Shown here piece after piece: positions 1 to 5,595 of a stretch of DNA of 5,595 nt (position 1 is its first letter; each line of letters starts with the position of its first letter). The notes beneath the pieces were generated by a model. It did not search any database. It saw nothing but the letters and a program-made list of their open reading frames with translations, and was not told the DNA's origin. Source of the stretch: Verrucomicrobiota bacterium. Lineage in GTDB: Bacteria; Verrucomicrobiota; Verrucomicrobiia; Verrucomicrobiales; DEV007. The DNA lies in contig JAQCER010000285.1 in NCBI GenBank assembly GCA_027618625.1, forward strand, positions 1-5,595, read 5' to 3'. Position numbers and translations under genes: made by a program.

Positions 1-604
1 AGTACGCCATGTCACCAACGTGAATGTAGGCGTCGACTGGTTTGTGCGTTTCCTCAGGCTCATTCTTGAGATATTGCTGGAACCCGTTGTAGCTTTCATA
101 CTGGCCGATGCTGCCGTCGCCTGAGTCGCCCACTACCCAAAACCGAAGTGGCCGATCGTCATTGCCAGGGGCAGGCGCGGTGCGAAAATAGAATCGATCA
201 TCACCACCGATGATCGGGGTGAGGAAATCGGATATGGAGTAGAAGTACTTCCGATCCGCCTTGAGTCCGCGAATGTGCGCTTCGTATTGGTGGATTCCTT
301 GATCCGCGCTATGTAGTCTGGGAATATCCGGCGGGAGGTCGTCGAGTTTGGAAACCCGCAGCACAATCTTGTCAGGAGCGACTACTTCGTTCATGTCATC
401 AAGTGCATCTCCGAACGAGACGATAGGAACAATGGCTCGTTCCGTTCGCCAGACGATCACCGCTGAGTCGGGGCTAACCATCTGAACATAAGGCTGGCGG
501 GTGATCAACGGCCAGCCATCCTGGGCGTGGCCTTTCGATGCCGCGTTGGAAAGCGCTCCAAGGCTCGAAGCGAGCCAAAATGGGTACCACCGGATCATTC
601 TCAT
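1..604 (-). CDS. Secreted purple-acid-phosphatase-like metallophosphoesterase, N-terminal part (3' end outside window)
   Basis: Reading the minus strand from 604 gives about 201 residues with no stop before the left edge. The N-terminus (MRMIRWYPFWLASSLGALSN, then a GHA/QD site) looks like a Sec signal peptide, so the enzyme should be periplasmic or secreted. Next comes a fibronectin-III-like N-terminal domain typical of purple acid phosphatases, with 'RQPYVQMVSPDSAVIVWRTE' at about residues 37-56 and a closing 'YFYSI...FYFRTAP'. The catalytic calcineurin-like domain then begins with 'RFWVVGDSGDGS', whose DxG element supplies a metal ligand. It continues to 'YIHVGDMAY' at the left edge, which matches the GDxxY motif carrying metal-ligand Asp and Tyr. 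The later GNH, VxxH and GHxH motifs must lie outside the window. The family hydrolyses phosphomonoesters at a dinuclear metal centre, but the substrate here is unknown. ATG codons at 604 and 598 are both possible starts, and neither has a clear Shine-Dalgarno. The gene is divergent from the LamG gene. Confidence 0.87.
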   Translation of the reverse strand, partial: MRMIRWYPFWLASSLGALSNAASKGHAQDGWPLITRQPYVQMVSPDSAVIVWRTERAIVPIVSFGDALDDMNEVVAPDKIVLRVSKLDDLPPDIPRLHSADQGIHQYEAHIRGLKADRKYFYSISDFLTPIIGGDDRFYFRTAPAPGNDDRPLRFWVVGDSGDGSIGQYESYNGFQQYLKNEPEETHKPVDAYIHVGDMAY

Positions 605-685
605 CAAGGAAGCTTGTCATTGGGCGCAATGTTGCGTCAAGTGGCATCCGTTCATAGGAATGGCGCATTGATCGAGAAAGACAAG

Positions 686-715
686 TTGCGCTCGACCCCG
701 AAACACGGGTATAGA
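686..715 (+). promoter_or_regulatory. Possible sigma70-type promoter for the LamG-TolB-FGE cluster
   Basis: TTGCGC (686-691) and TATAGA (710-715) are separated by 18 bases and resemble the -35 and -10 consensus hexamers. They sit in the only sizeable gap between the divergent genes, where a promoter is expected. Transcription would start near 721-723, almost exactly at the ATG at 724. That would make the mRNA leaderless or nearly so and would exclude the ATG at 715 as start. This is a pattern match by eye with one good and one moderate hexamer, and no experimental support. Confidence 0.27.
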
Positions 716-723
716 TGGCCGAT

Positions 724-2382
724 ATGAAAGTAGCCAGTCTATCACTCCGCCTAGTGGCCTCAGTCCAAATTTTTGCTTGCCTCGCTTCTGCTCAGAATCC
801 AGTGGCCATTCCCGAGGGGATTGCAGGTGCCTTGGACACGGGCCAGAACAGGGGATTTCGCGTGATCTCCGCGCAAGCTCCAGAGTCGACTGAGATCCCG
901 AATTCTTTCACCCGGGCGCGGCAGCAGTTGAACGGGACGCTCACCTCGGGGGGCGATATCGTCACGAATGAAGCGGAAAAAGGTACCAATCTGGACGGCA
1001 GCTTTGACGTGGATGTGATCAATTTCGAAAGGGACGCCAACCCTGAGGTCAGCGATCAAACAGGCTATCCTGACGATACGGAGTTTCCCGGCATCCCTGG
1101 CACGGGAGGTCACACGACCCTTTTCGCCACGGAAGTGATGACTTTCCTTGAGTTGTCGGCTGGCGAGCATACCTTTGGTGCTCAGGTCTTCGTTGGCCGG
1201 GTCGATACGTCGCCCAGCGATGACAATGGGTTTCAAGTCTTCACCGGAACGAATCCGCGGGACTTCTTCGCGACTGAGCTGGCGACGTTCGTTCGCCCGG
1301 CTGATGCGCCTGCGTTTGGCATTACGCCGTGGGATTTTGAGCTCAAGATCACCGCACCTGTCGCCGGAGTCTATCCGATCCGCTTGGTCTACTGGTCTCA
1401 GGCTGGTGCCGCAGCGCTGGAGTTCTATGAGAACAACAAACTTGTCAATTCCGACGGCAGCATCGCAGCATTTCGCGAGAGTTCGACTGCGAATCACAGC
1501 CACGCCTACATTGCTGAAGTGTCGCCCCCGCCCGGTGTTGCGGACATTGCTCCCGCGGAACCCATTTCGGTATCGCTTCGCGACGACAAGACGACGGTCA
1601 CGGATGGATCGGTCAAGTTCAGTTTTAACGGTGTTGACGTCACTGACCAGGCCACCGTGGTGAAATCTGGAGCCAGCACTACCATTACCTATCAGCCGCC
1701 GGTCGCGAGGCAGAGCGAGCGCAATGAGATCGCCCTCGAATACATGGATTCCGCAGGCCAGACCTTTGCTCGTGAGTGGTCGTTCAAGAACGCACTCGGA
1801 GAGAAGCCTCCGAAGGTAACCGGGCAGTGGGATTTCTCGGATGGGTTGAAGGCGACGATTGGCGCCGATTTGATTTTCAATGACTCCGTTTCCGAGTCCG
1901 ACACGGAGTTCGGCACGACCACGAGTTTCAGTATTCCAGACATCAACGGCGAGCCCGCAGATGTCATGTTTGTTCCTGTAGATACGGAAGTTGGCTACAA
2001 GCTGATGCATGGAATTGCTCCCAACGGCGGTGGACGCTTTGTGAATCGCTACACCTTGATCATGGATGTAATGCAGGTGGGCGGAGGCGGCGCATCCGCG
2101 ATCATTCAGTCATCGCCCAAGAAAAATCCTGGTGATGCCACCTTCTTCTGGCAGAGAAGCAACATGGGACAAGGTGGCGGTGGATACAACGGCGACGGCT
2201 CCTTCACTCCGGATGAATGGCACCGCATTGGATTTGCCGTGGATCTCACCGACGAGAAAGTAATCACCAAGTGGGTGGACGGTGTTCTGCAGGATGAATG
2301 GAAACCGCAGAGCAAAGATCACGTCCGCCGGGCAATGGAGCCGGAAGCCATTCTTTTCTGTGAACTCCATCCAGTTTCTTGA
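724..2382 (+). CDS. Secreted multidomain LamG protein (PA14-like + Ig-like + LamG), truncated by a frameshift
   Basis: The ATG at 724 gives a clean Sec signal peptide (MKVASLSLRLVASVQIFACL, cleavage after ASA, before QNP). An in-frame ATG at 715 would add Met-Ala-Asp, and neither start has a strong Shine-Dalgarno. Mature residues to about 237 resemble the PA14-like carbohydrate-binding domain seen in Verrucomicrobiota: 'FPGIPG', 'LELSAGEHTFGAQVF', 'DNGFQVFTG' and 'APVAGVYPIRLVYWSQAG..ALEFYE'. Residues about 265-355 form an Ig-like segment ('SVSLRDDKTTV', 'KFSFNGVDVT', 'EWSFKNA'). From about 360 a LamG/concanavalin-type jelly roll follows ('RYTLIMDVMQVGGGG', 'FTPDEWHRIGFAVDL', 'KWVDGVLQDEW'). 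The frame breaks after 'EAILF' at about 2358. Seven foreign residues (CELHPVS) and a TGA at 2380-2382 follow, while the rest of the domain continues in the next frame. The likely role is binding of polysaccharide or another surface ligand outside the cell. No catalytic motif is seen. Confidence 0.82.
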   Translation: MKVASLSLRLVASVQIFACLASAQNPVAIPEGIAGALDTGQNRGFRVISAQAPESTEIPNSFTRARQQLNGTLTSGGDIVTNEAEKGTNLDGSFDVDVINFERDANPEVSDQTGYPDDTEFPGIPGTGGHTTLFATEVMTFLELSAGEHTFGAQVFVGRVDTSPSDDNGFQVFTGTNPRDFFATELATFVRPADAPAFGITPWDFELKITAPVAGVYPIRLVYWSQAGAAALEFYENNKLVNSDGSIAAFRESSTANHSHAYIAEVSPPPGVADIAPAEPISVSLRDDKTTVTDGSVKFSFNGVDVTDQATVVKSGASTTITYQPPVARQSERNEIALEYMDSAGQTFAREWSFKNALGEKPPKVTGQWDFSDGLKATIGADLIFNDSVSESDTEFGTTTSFSIPDINGEPADVMFVPVDTEVGYKLMHGIAPNGGGRFVNRYTLIMDVMQVGGGGASAIIQSSPKKNPGDATFFWQRSNMGQGGGGYNGDGSFTPDEWHRIGFAVDLTDEKVITKWVDGVLQDEWKPQSKDHVRRAMEPEAILFCELHPVS

Positions 2383-2683
2383 TGGGAAATTGTCTGACGA
2401 GGAGATGGAAGCGCTCGGAGGGCCGACTGCTGAAGGATTCGAAGCTCCAAGCGCCACTGGATTCCAGATCAATGATATCGTGATCGAAGCAAATGGCGAC
2501 GTTACACTTTCCTGGGCATCACGCTCTGGACGCAGCTACACGATCGAGGCCGCACCAGACCTGCAGACCTGGGTCGAGCTTACCGATGGTCACCCTTCGC
2601 AGGGAGACGTGACCGAATTCACCGAGGATGCGGGAGACCGTGAAGGCGCTACCGTCCGATACTATCGCGTTACCGAGGAATAA
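2357..2683 (+). pseudogene. C-terminal remnant of the LamG protein, out of frame with the N-terminal part
   Basis: This stretch is in the +1 frame relative to the upstream ORF. It encodes about 108 residues that complete the LamG fold ('VNSIQFLDGKLSDEEMEALGG') and add a C-terminal beta module ('VTLSWASRSGRSYTIEAAPD', 'LQTWVEL', ending 'YYRVTEE') of a type common at the end of secreted Verrucomicrobiota proteins. The reading frame opens further upstream, with an ATG at 2282. That part overlaps convincing LamG coding sequence in the other frame, so it is not a believable start. The only later in-frame ATG of note, at 2405, falls inside the conserved 'EEMEALGG'. The stretch is best read as the displaced 3' part of one gene spanning 724-2683 (about 650 residues if repaired). 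The break may be a genuine mutation, an assembly or sequencing error, or less likely recoding. The fragment alone has no signal peptide and probably no function. Confidence 0.75.
2675..2679 (+). promoter_or_regulatory. Ribosome binding site of the TolB-like propeller gene
   Basis: GAGGA lies 7 bases before the ATG at 2687. It is the clearest Shine-Dalgarno in the window and supports that start over the in-frame ATGs at 2690 and 2696. It is embedded in the last codons of the LamG gene remnant. Confidence 0.55.
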
Positions 2684-2686
2684 GAC

Positions 2687-3745
2687 ATGATGCCGATGCC
2701 GGTGACCAAAAAAATGGTAACGCTTGGCGTTGCACTCGGAGCTGCAGTGAGCGGGGTAGCAAACGCCGCCGATGCCATCAAACAATCCCTGACGTCTTCC
2801 CACTTCAAGATCGTCTGTGAGGCGTATCTCGACGACAACTGGGAGTTAGTGGTCGTGAATGCGGACGGCTCAGATCGCAGGAATCTGACCAATACCGCGG
2901 ACGCAAACGAACTCTACCCGCAGGTGTCACCGGATGGAAAACGCGTGTGCTTTGTGTCCGACATTGGCCAGGGGCGCGACACTGTTCGCAGCACCTGGGT
3001 GATGAATTTCGACGGTTCCGATCGCAAGAAGATTGCCGACCATGCAAGGCAGCCTGCTTGGTCGCCGGACGGTAAAACCATCGCCTATCTGCCGCAGGAG
3101 TTTCCCAAGTGGAATGTGGTCGATTACTATACCAAAGGAATGGTGTTCTACGACGTTGAAAGTGGCGAAAGTCGTCCGCACCCAAACGAGAAACTGCATC
3201 ACCTCTATAATCCAAGCTTTTCTGGCGACGGGAAGTGGATCGTTTCGACGGTGCATGCCGGCATGGGCTTTGACCACGCGATCATCGTTTTCCCGGTCGA
3301 TGGAACGGAAGTCTACAATCTCGGTATTCACGGCTGTAGACCTTGTTTCCACCCAACGGAGAATCGCATCGCCTGGGGAGAAGACGATCAGACAGTGGTT
3401 CTCGCGGAACTCAAATTCGACGACGGCAAACCGACGCTCGGAGCTGAGCAGTTGCGCGTGTTCATCAGCGACAAGGCAAGAAAAGTCTACCATGTCGACT
3501 GGTCGCCAGACGGGAAATTTGTTTCCGTCAGTTCCGGCCCCGATGGAGAAGGGGATCTGACCAAGCCGTCAACCCACCAGTCGGCCTGTGAGATCGTCGG
3601 TGTATTCGCGAAGGGATGGGACATCTACGCCGTTCCGACCGATGCGGGAAACAAAGTCGACCTTGCGGCTCCAGATGGAAAATACTTCAAAGTCACTACG
3701 GACGGTGCAAGCAACAAGGAACCAGATTGGGTTCCCGCCGGATGA
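2687..3745 (+). CDS. Exported TolB/PD40-type beta-propeller protein
   Basis: The product has 352 residues. The N-terminus (MMPMPVTKK, then VTLGVALGAAVSGVANA/AD) is a Sec signal peptide cleaved around residue 28, so the protein is probably periplasmic. The body is a series of WD40-like PD40 repeats: 'YPQVSPDGKRVCF' (from about 77), 'RQPAWSPDGKTIAY' (121), 'YNPSFSGDGKWIV' (174), 'CRPCFHPTENRIAW' (217), 'VYHVDWSPDGKFVSV' (267) and 'KEPDWVPAG' at the C-terminus. A first strand 'WELVVVNADGSDRRNLTN' precedes them. Six repeats fit a six-bladed propeller as in the C-terminal domain of TolB. TolB's own N-terminal domain is absent, so this is not tolB. Such propellers serve as protein- or ligand-binding platforms, and no catalytic residues are apparent. 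The gene starts 3 bases after the stop of the LamG remnant behind a GAGGA site, and its stop overlaps the next gene's ATG. Translational coupling with the FGE-fold lipoprotein suggests that the two products work together, which is inference. Confidence 0.87.
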   Translation: MMPMPVTKKMVTLGVALGAAVSGVANAADAIKQSLTSSHFKIVCEAYLDDNWELVVVNADGSDRRNLTNTADANELYPQVSPDGKRVCFVSDIGQGRDTVRSTWVMNFDGSDRKKIADHARQPAWSPDGKTIAYLPQEFPKWNVVDYYTKGMVFYDVESGESRPHPNEKLHHLYNPSFSGDGKWIVSTVHAGMGFDHAIIVFPVDGTEVYNLGIHGCRPCFHPTENRIAWGEDDQTVVLAELKFDDGKPTLGAEQLRVFISDKARKVYHVDWSPDGKFVSVSSGPDGEGDLTKPSTHQSACEIVGVFAKGWDIYAVPTDAGNKVDLAAPDGKYFKVTTDGASNKEPDWVPAG

Positions 3746-4632
3746 ATCGTTTCATTCAGGTAACCACAAGTATCGTCTTGTTCGCCCTCGCCGGATGCGC
3801 ACCGGTAAGTGAGAACGAAGCAACTGGAAGCACTTCTGCTGCACCGGTTGCCGTCGCTTCGGTTTCAGGTATCGAGCTCGTGCTTCTGCCCGGCGGAACG
3901 TTCACGATGGGAAATGCCGGTGGCGATCCCGATGAGCGGCCGGAGCATTCCGTGACGATCAGTCCGTTCGTGATCGACAAGTATGAGGTGACCCATGCCC
4001 AGTTCGATGCCGCGCAGTTGCCCAATCCATCAAAGTGGAAGGACCATCCCAACAAGCCAGTCAACCAGGTGCGCTGGCGAGACGCAAAGCAATACTGCAA
4101 CGAGCGATCGCTGCTGGAAAAGCTCACGCCCTGCTACGACGAAACCGTCCCAGGGTGGCCGTGTGATTTTGCTGCCAACGGCTACCGGCTGCCAACTGAA
4201 GCCGAGTGGGAGTTCGCAGCCAAGGCCGGTTCAGACAAGCCATTCGATTTCGGTGATGTCGCGAAGCTCCAGCAGTACGCCGTTTTTGCCGATAACGGCA
4301 ATCAGCAGACGGCCCCAGTGGGATCGACCAAGCCAAATGCTTGGGGAATCTTTGACCTCTACGGCAATGTTTCCGAGTGGTGCCACGATGTTTTTGACCC
4401 AGCTTACTACGCCAGCAGCCCAAAGGAAAATCCCATTGGCCCTGAGCCATCGGAGGCAAATCCCAAGCGCGTTGTGCGCGGCGGATCGTGGAAGGCAACT
4501 GCAAACATGTGCCGCAACACCTTCCGTCAGGGGCAGACAACAGGAGACACAGACGCGTGTTTTTCCACCGACTTCTGCGGCTTCCGCTGCGTCCGCCTGC
4601 CAAGAGCGGAAGAATTGGCGATGTTGCCGTAG
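3742..4632 (+). CDS. Lipoprotein with a formylglycine-generating-enzyme (FGE/SUMF1) fold, probably not a true FGE
   Basis: The ATG at 3742 overlaps the TGA of the propeller gene (ATGA). It gives 296 residues with a lipoprotein signal (MNRFIQVTTSIVLFALAGC). The lipobox is LAGC with Cys19, followed by Ala, which points to the outer membrane. An upstream ATG at 3616 in the same frame lies wholly inside the propeller gene and would bury this signal, so it is rejected. After a low-complexity linker (about 20-42) comes the full FGE-sulfatase domain: 'LLPGGTFTMGN' (from about 48), 'VIDKYEVTHAQF', 'PVNQVRWRDAKQYCN', 'NGYRLPTEAEWEFAAKAG' (about 146-163), 'NAWGIFDLYGNVSEWCHD' (about 199-216), 'RVVRGGSW' (243-250) and 'CGFRC' (279-283). 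True FGEs bind Cu(I) through two cysteines five residues apart after GGS[WY]. Here only the second is kept (Cys257), and the first position is Ala252. Formylglycine formation on sulfatases is therefore doubtful. Nine cysteines (19, 119, 131, 141, 214, 257, 273, 279, 283) suggest disulfides in the periplasm. No sulfatase gene is in the window. Confidence 0.87.
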   Translation: MNRFIQVTTSIVLFALAGCAPVSENEATGSTSAAPVAVASVSGIELVLLPGGTFTMGNAGGDPDERPEHSVTISPFVIDKYEVTHAQFDAAQLPNPSKWKDHPNKPVNQVRWRDAKQYCNERSLLEKLTPCYDETVPGWPCDFAANGYRLPTEAEWEFAAKAGSDKPFDFGDVAKLQQYAVFADNGNQQTAPVGSTKPNAWGIFDLYGNVSEWCHDVFDPAYYASSPKENPIGPEPSEANPKRVVRGGSWKATANMCRNTFRQGQTTGDTDACFSTDFCGFRCVRLPRAEELAMLP

Positions 4633-4678
4633 GTGTTTATTCTTGCGAAGCGCTGGGTTCTAGCCTCTCACTAGCGTC

Positions 4679-5164
4679 ATGATCCGCACCGGTATAGGCT
4701 ATGATGTTCACCAGCTCGTCGAAGGGCGTCCACTTGTTCTTGGTGGCGTGACGATTCCATTCAGACTTGGTCTGGCGGGGCATTCTGATGCCGATGTTCT
4801 CGCCCACGCCATCGCTGATGCATTGTTAGGGGCGCTGGGCGAGCCTGACATTGGCTACTGGTTTCCTCCCACGGATGCCACAATCGAAGGAATCGATAGC
4901 ATGGACATTCTGCGTAAGGTTCGCTCGATCGCCGATGACCATGGCGCCGTCATTCATAATGTTGACGCGACTTTGATTGCCGAAGAACCCAGGATCAAGC
5001 CGCACATCGAAGCAATGAAGGGCCACATTGCAGATGCGCTTTCGATTCGCCCGTCGCAAGTAGGCGTGAAGGCGACCACCAATGAAACCATGGGCTTCCC
5101 CGGTCGGCAGGAAGGCATGTGCGCGATGGCAGTGGCCTGTGCCGACGTGCCGGTGAAAGATTGA
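4679..5164 (+). CDS. ispF: 2-C-methyl-D-erythritol 2,4-cyclodiphosphate synthase
   Basis: This cytosolic enzyme of the MEP pathway to isoprenoids converts CDP-ME 2-phosphate to ME-cyclodiphosphate with release of CMP, and works as a homotrimer. The 161-residue length is normal. The start 'GIGYDVHQL' carries metal ligands Asp9 and His11, and 'GHSDADVLAHAIADALLGAL' carries the third ligand His43. 'DIGYWFPPTD' (57-66) is the nucleotide/diphosphate loop, with Pro64 where E. coli has Asp. As far as I know, this FPP[TS]D variant also occurs in other bacteria. 'VDATLIAEEPRIKPHI' and the C-terminal 'VKATTNETMGFPGRQEG' (130-146, with Glu136 in the active site) complete the signature. There is no clear Shine-Dalgarno before the ATG at 4679. 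The gene lies 46 bases after the FGE-fold gene, and its stop is 7 bases from the convergent SDR gene. It is not fused to ispD. Confidence 0.97.
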   Translation: MIRTGIGYDVHQLVEGRPLVLGGVTIPFRLGLAGHSDADVLAHAIADALLGALGEPDIGYWFPPTDATIEGIDSMDILRKVRSIADDHGAVIHNVDATLIAEEPRIKPHIEAMKGHIADALSIRPSQVGVKATTNETMGFPGRQEGMCAMAVACADVPVKD

Positions 5165-5168
5165 TGGG

Positions 5169-5187
5169 CGCTCAGCCGAGCGTATTT
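5169..5187 (+). terminator. Weak hairpin between ispF and the convergent SDR gene
   Basis: CGCTC (5169-5173) and GAGCG (5178-5182) form a 5-bp stem with the 4-base loop AGCC. The stem can be extended by a G-U pair and is followed by TATTT on the plus strand. It sits in the 7-base gap and the very end of the SDR gene, where a terminator for ispF would be expected. The stem is short and the T-tract poor. It would not serve the minus strand, where no T-tract follows. Confidence 0.25.
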
Positions 5188-5595
5188 GCCAGCCGCAGGT
5201 CACGGAATCCGAAGCGTCGCGGCTCGGGCAATTGAGTGCGGATGAATGATTCCATGAATGGTGTGTTCGGTCGCAGATGGATCGGCGGCAGCTCATAGTC
5301 GCCACAGGGGTCGGTAATGCCTTCTGACAGAATCTTTACCTGGCCTAGCGAAATCAGGGGCACTTTCATGGTCGCCTCGCAGACCCATGCGAGGACATAA
5401 TGAAACCAAAGCGGCGCGCGAAAGTAGTAGCGCGGGTGCTTTCCAACCGCATTGGCCACACGCTTGACCGTAGCCGACAGCGTCAATTCTTCCGGGCCCG
5501 TGACTGCCAGCGTTTTGTTGTCGAGTTCGTCAGTCATCGCTGCCGCCGCCACCAATCGGGCAAAATCTTCGACTGCCAGTGGGCGCACCAATTGG
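5172..5595 (-). CDS. NAD(P)-binding SDR/NDUFA9-like protein, C-terminal part (5' end outside window)
   Basis: The minus-strand frame is open from the right edge to the TGA at 5172-5174, giving about 140 residues. A TTG at 5591 could be read as a start, but the frame continues beyond it and the segment starts mid-domain, so the true start lies outside the window. 'LVRPLAVEDFARLVAAAA' followed by 'KTLAVTGPEELTLSATVKRV' is the pattern of the C-terminal half of atypical short-chain dehydrogenases (NDUFA9-like, NmrA-like or nucleoside-sugar epimerase-like). There, '[RP]V.VEDVA..' and '..GPE.LT..E.V..VA' follow the Rossmann core. 'PLWFHYVLAWVCEATMKVPL' and 'GQVKILSEGITDP' also fit the NDUFA9-like subgroup. 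The nucleotide-binding GxxGxxG motif would be in the missing part, so the cofactor and substrate cannot be read here. The last about 35 residues are rich in Pro and Arg. The gene converges on ispF with a 7-base gap. Confidence 0.78.
   Translation of the reverse strand, partial: QLVRPLAVEDFARLVAAAAMTDELDNKTLAVTGPEELTLSATVKRVANAVGKHPRYYFRAPLWFHYVLAWVCEATMKVPLISLGQVKILSEGITDPCGDYELPPIHLRPNTPFMESFIRTQLPEPRRFGFRDLRLANTLG

Noticed and set aside
133..366. Small minus-strand frame within the phosphatase region
   Set aside because: The correct phosphatase frame is a different minus-strand frame, open from 604 to the edge and carrying the family motifs. This one is a shadow.
614..640. Possible Pho box (TTGTCAT near 614-620) upstream of the phosphatase
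   Set aside because: Only one partial half-site is present. The second CTGTCA-type half at 11-base spacing is missing.
760..2010. A 416-residue open frame on the minus strand, opposite the LamG gene
   Set aside because: Its translation is rich in Arg and lacks any recognisable domain or signal. The plus strand has clear family motifs across the same bases. Long antisense frames are expected opposite GC-rich genes.
2341..2360. Programmed +1 frameshift in the LamG gene
   Set aside because: No slow or stop codon follows the T-run directly and no strong downstream hairpin is obvious. The apparent loss of residues at the join favours a plain indel. Not excluded, but unsupported.
3616..3741. Upstream ATG at 3616 as start of the FGE-fold gene
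   Set aside because: The added 42 residues lie inside the propeller gene in another frame, are basic and featureless, and would bury the lipoprotein signal that begins at 3742.
4633..4678. Separate promoter for ispF in the 46-base gap
   Set aside because: TTGCGA and TAGC-type elements are present but their spacing (12 or 23 bases) does not fit. The CTAGC direct repeat (4660-4664, 4671-4675) is too short to mean anything.
4849..4878. Pro64 in place of Asp in the IspF FPDTD loop as a defect
   Set aside because: Variants with FPP[TS]D at this place occur, to my knowledge, in functional IspF proteins, and all metal ligands are intact.

Overview
The window looks like part of a Verrucomicrobiota chromosome or metagenome-assembled contig. 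The best evidence is the large secreted protein in the middle. It combines a PA14-like domain, an Ig-like segment, a LamG/concanavalin-like jelly roll and a C-terminal module of the type 'GRSYTIE..PDLQTW', an architecture I associate with this phylum. The ispF gene shows that the host uses the MEP isoprenoid route. No plasmid, phage, IS, CRISPR or RNA gene is visible. The phylum call rests on family style and has no marker gene behind it.

Layout. (1) 1-604, minus strand: N-terminal part of a secreted purple-acid-phosphatase-like metallophosphoesterase that runs off the left edge. (2) 605-723: a divergent intergenic region with a possible sigma70-type promoter for the rightward genes. (3) 724-2683, plus strand: the large secreted LamG protein, split by a frameshift near 2350-2360 into an N-terminal ORF (724-2382) and a C-terminal remnant (2357-2683). 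(4) 2687-3745: a periplasmic TolB/PD40-type beta-propeller protein. (5) 3742-4632: a lipoprotein with a formylglycine-generating-enzyme (FGE/SUMF1) fold, overlapping the propeller gene by ATGA. (6) 4679-5164: ispF. (7) 5172-5595, minus strand: C-terminal part of an NAD(P)-binding SDR/NDUFA9-like protein that runs off the right edge and converges on ispF.

The three genes from 724 to 4632 are packed with gaps of 3 bp and -4 bp, and all three products carry export signals. They are probably one operon for cell-envelope or secreted proteins. The LamG protein would be secreted, the propeller periplasmic, and the FGE-fold protein lipid-anchored. Their joint job is unknown. ispF lies 46 bp downstream and may be read from the same transcript, but its function is unrelated housekeeping.

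The two points most worth a second look are the frameshift/deletion inside the LamG domain, and the FGE-fold lipoprotein, which keeps only one of the two copper-binding cysteines of true formylglycine-generating enzymes. I found no convincing new defence or mobile system.
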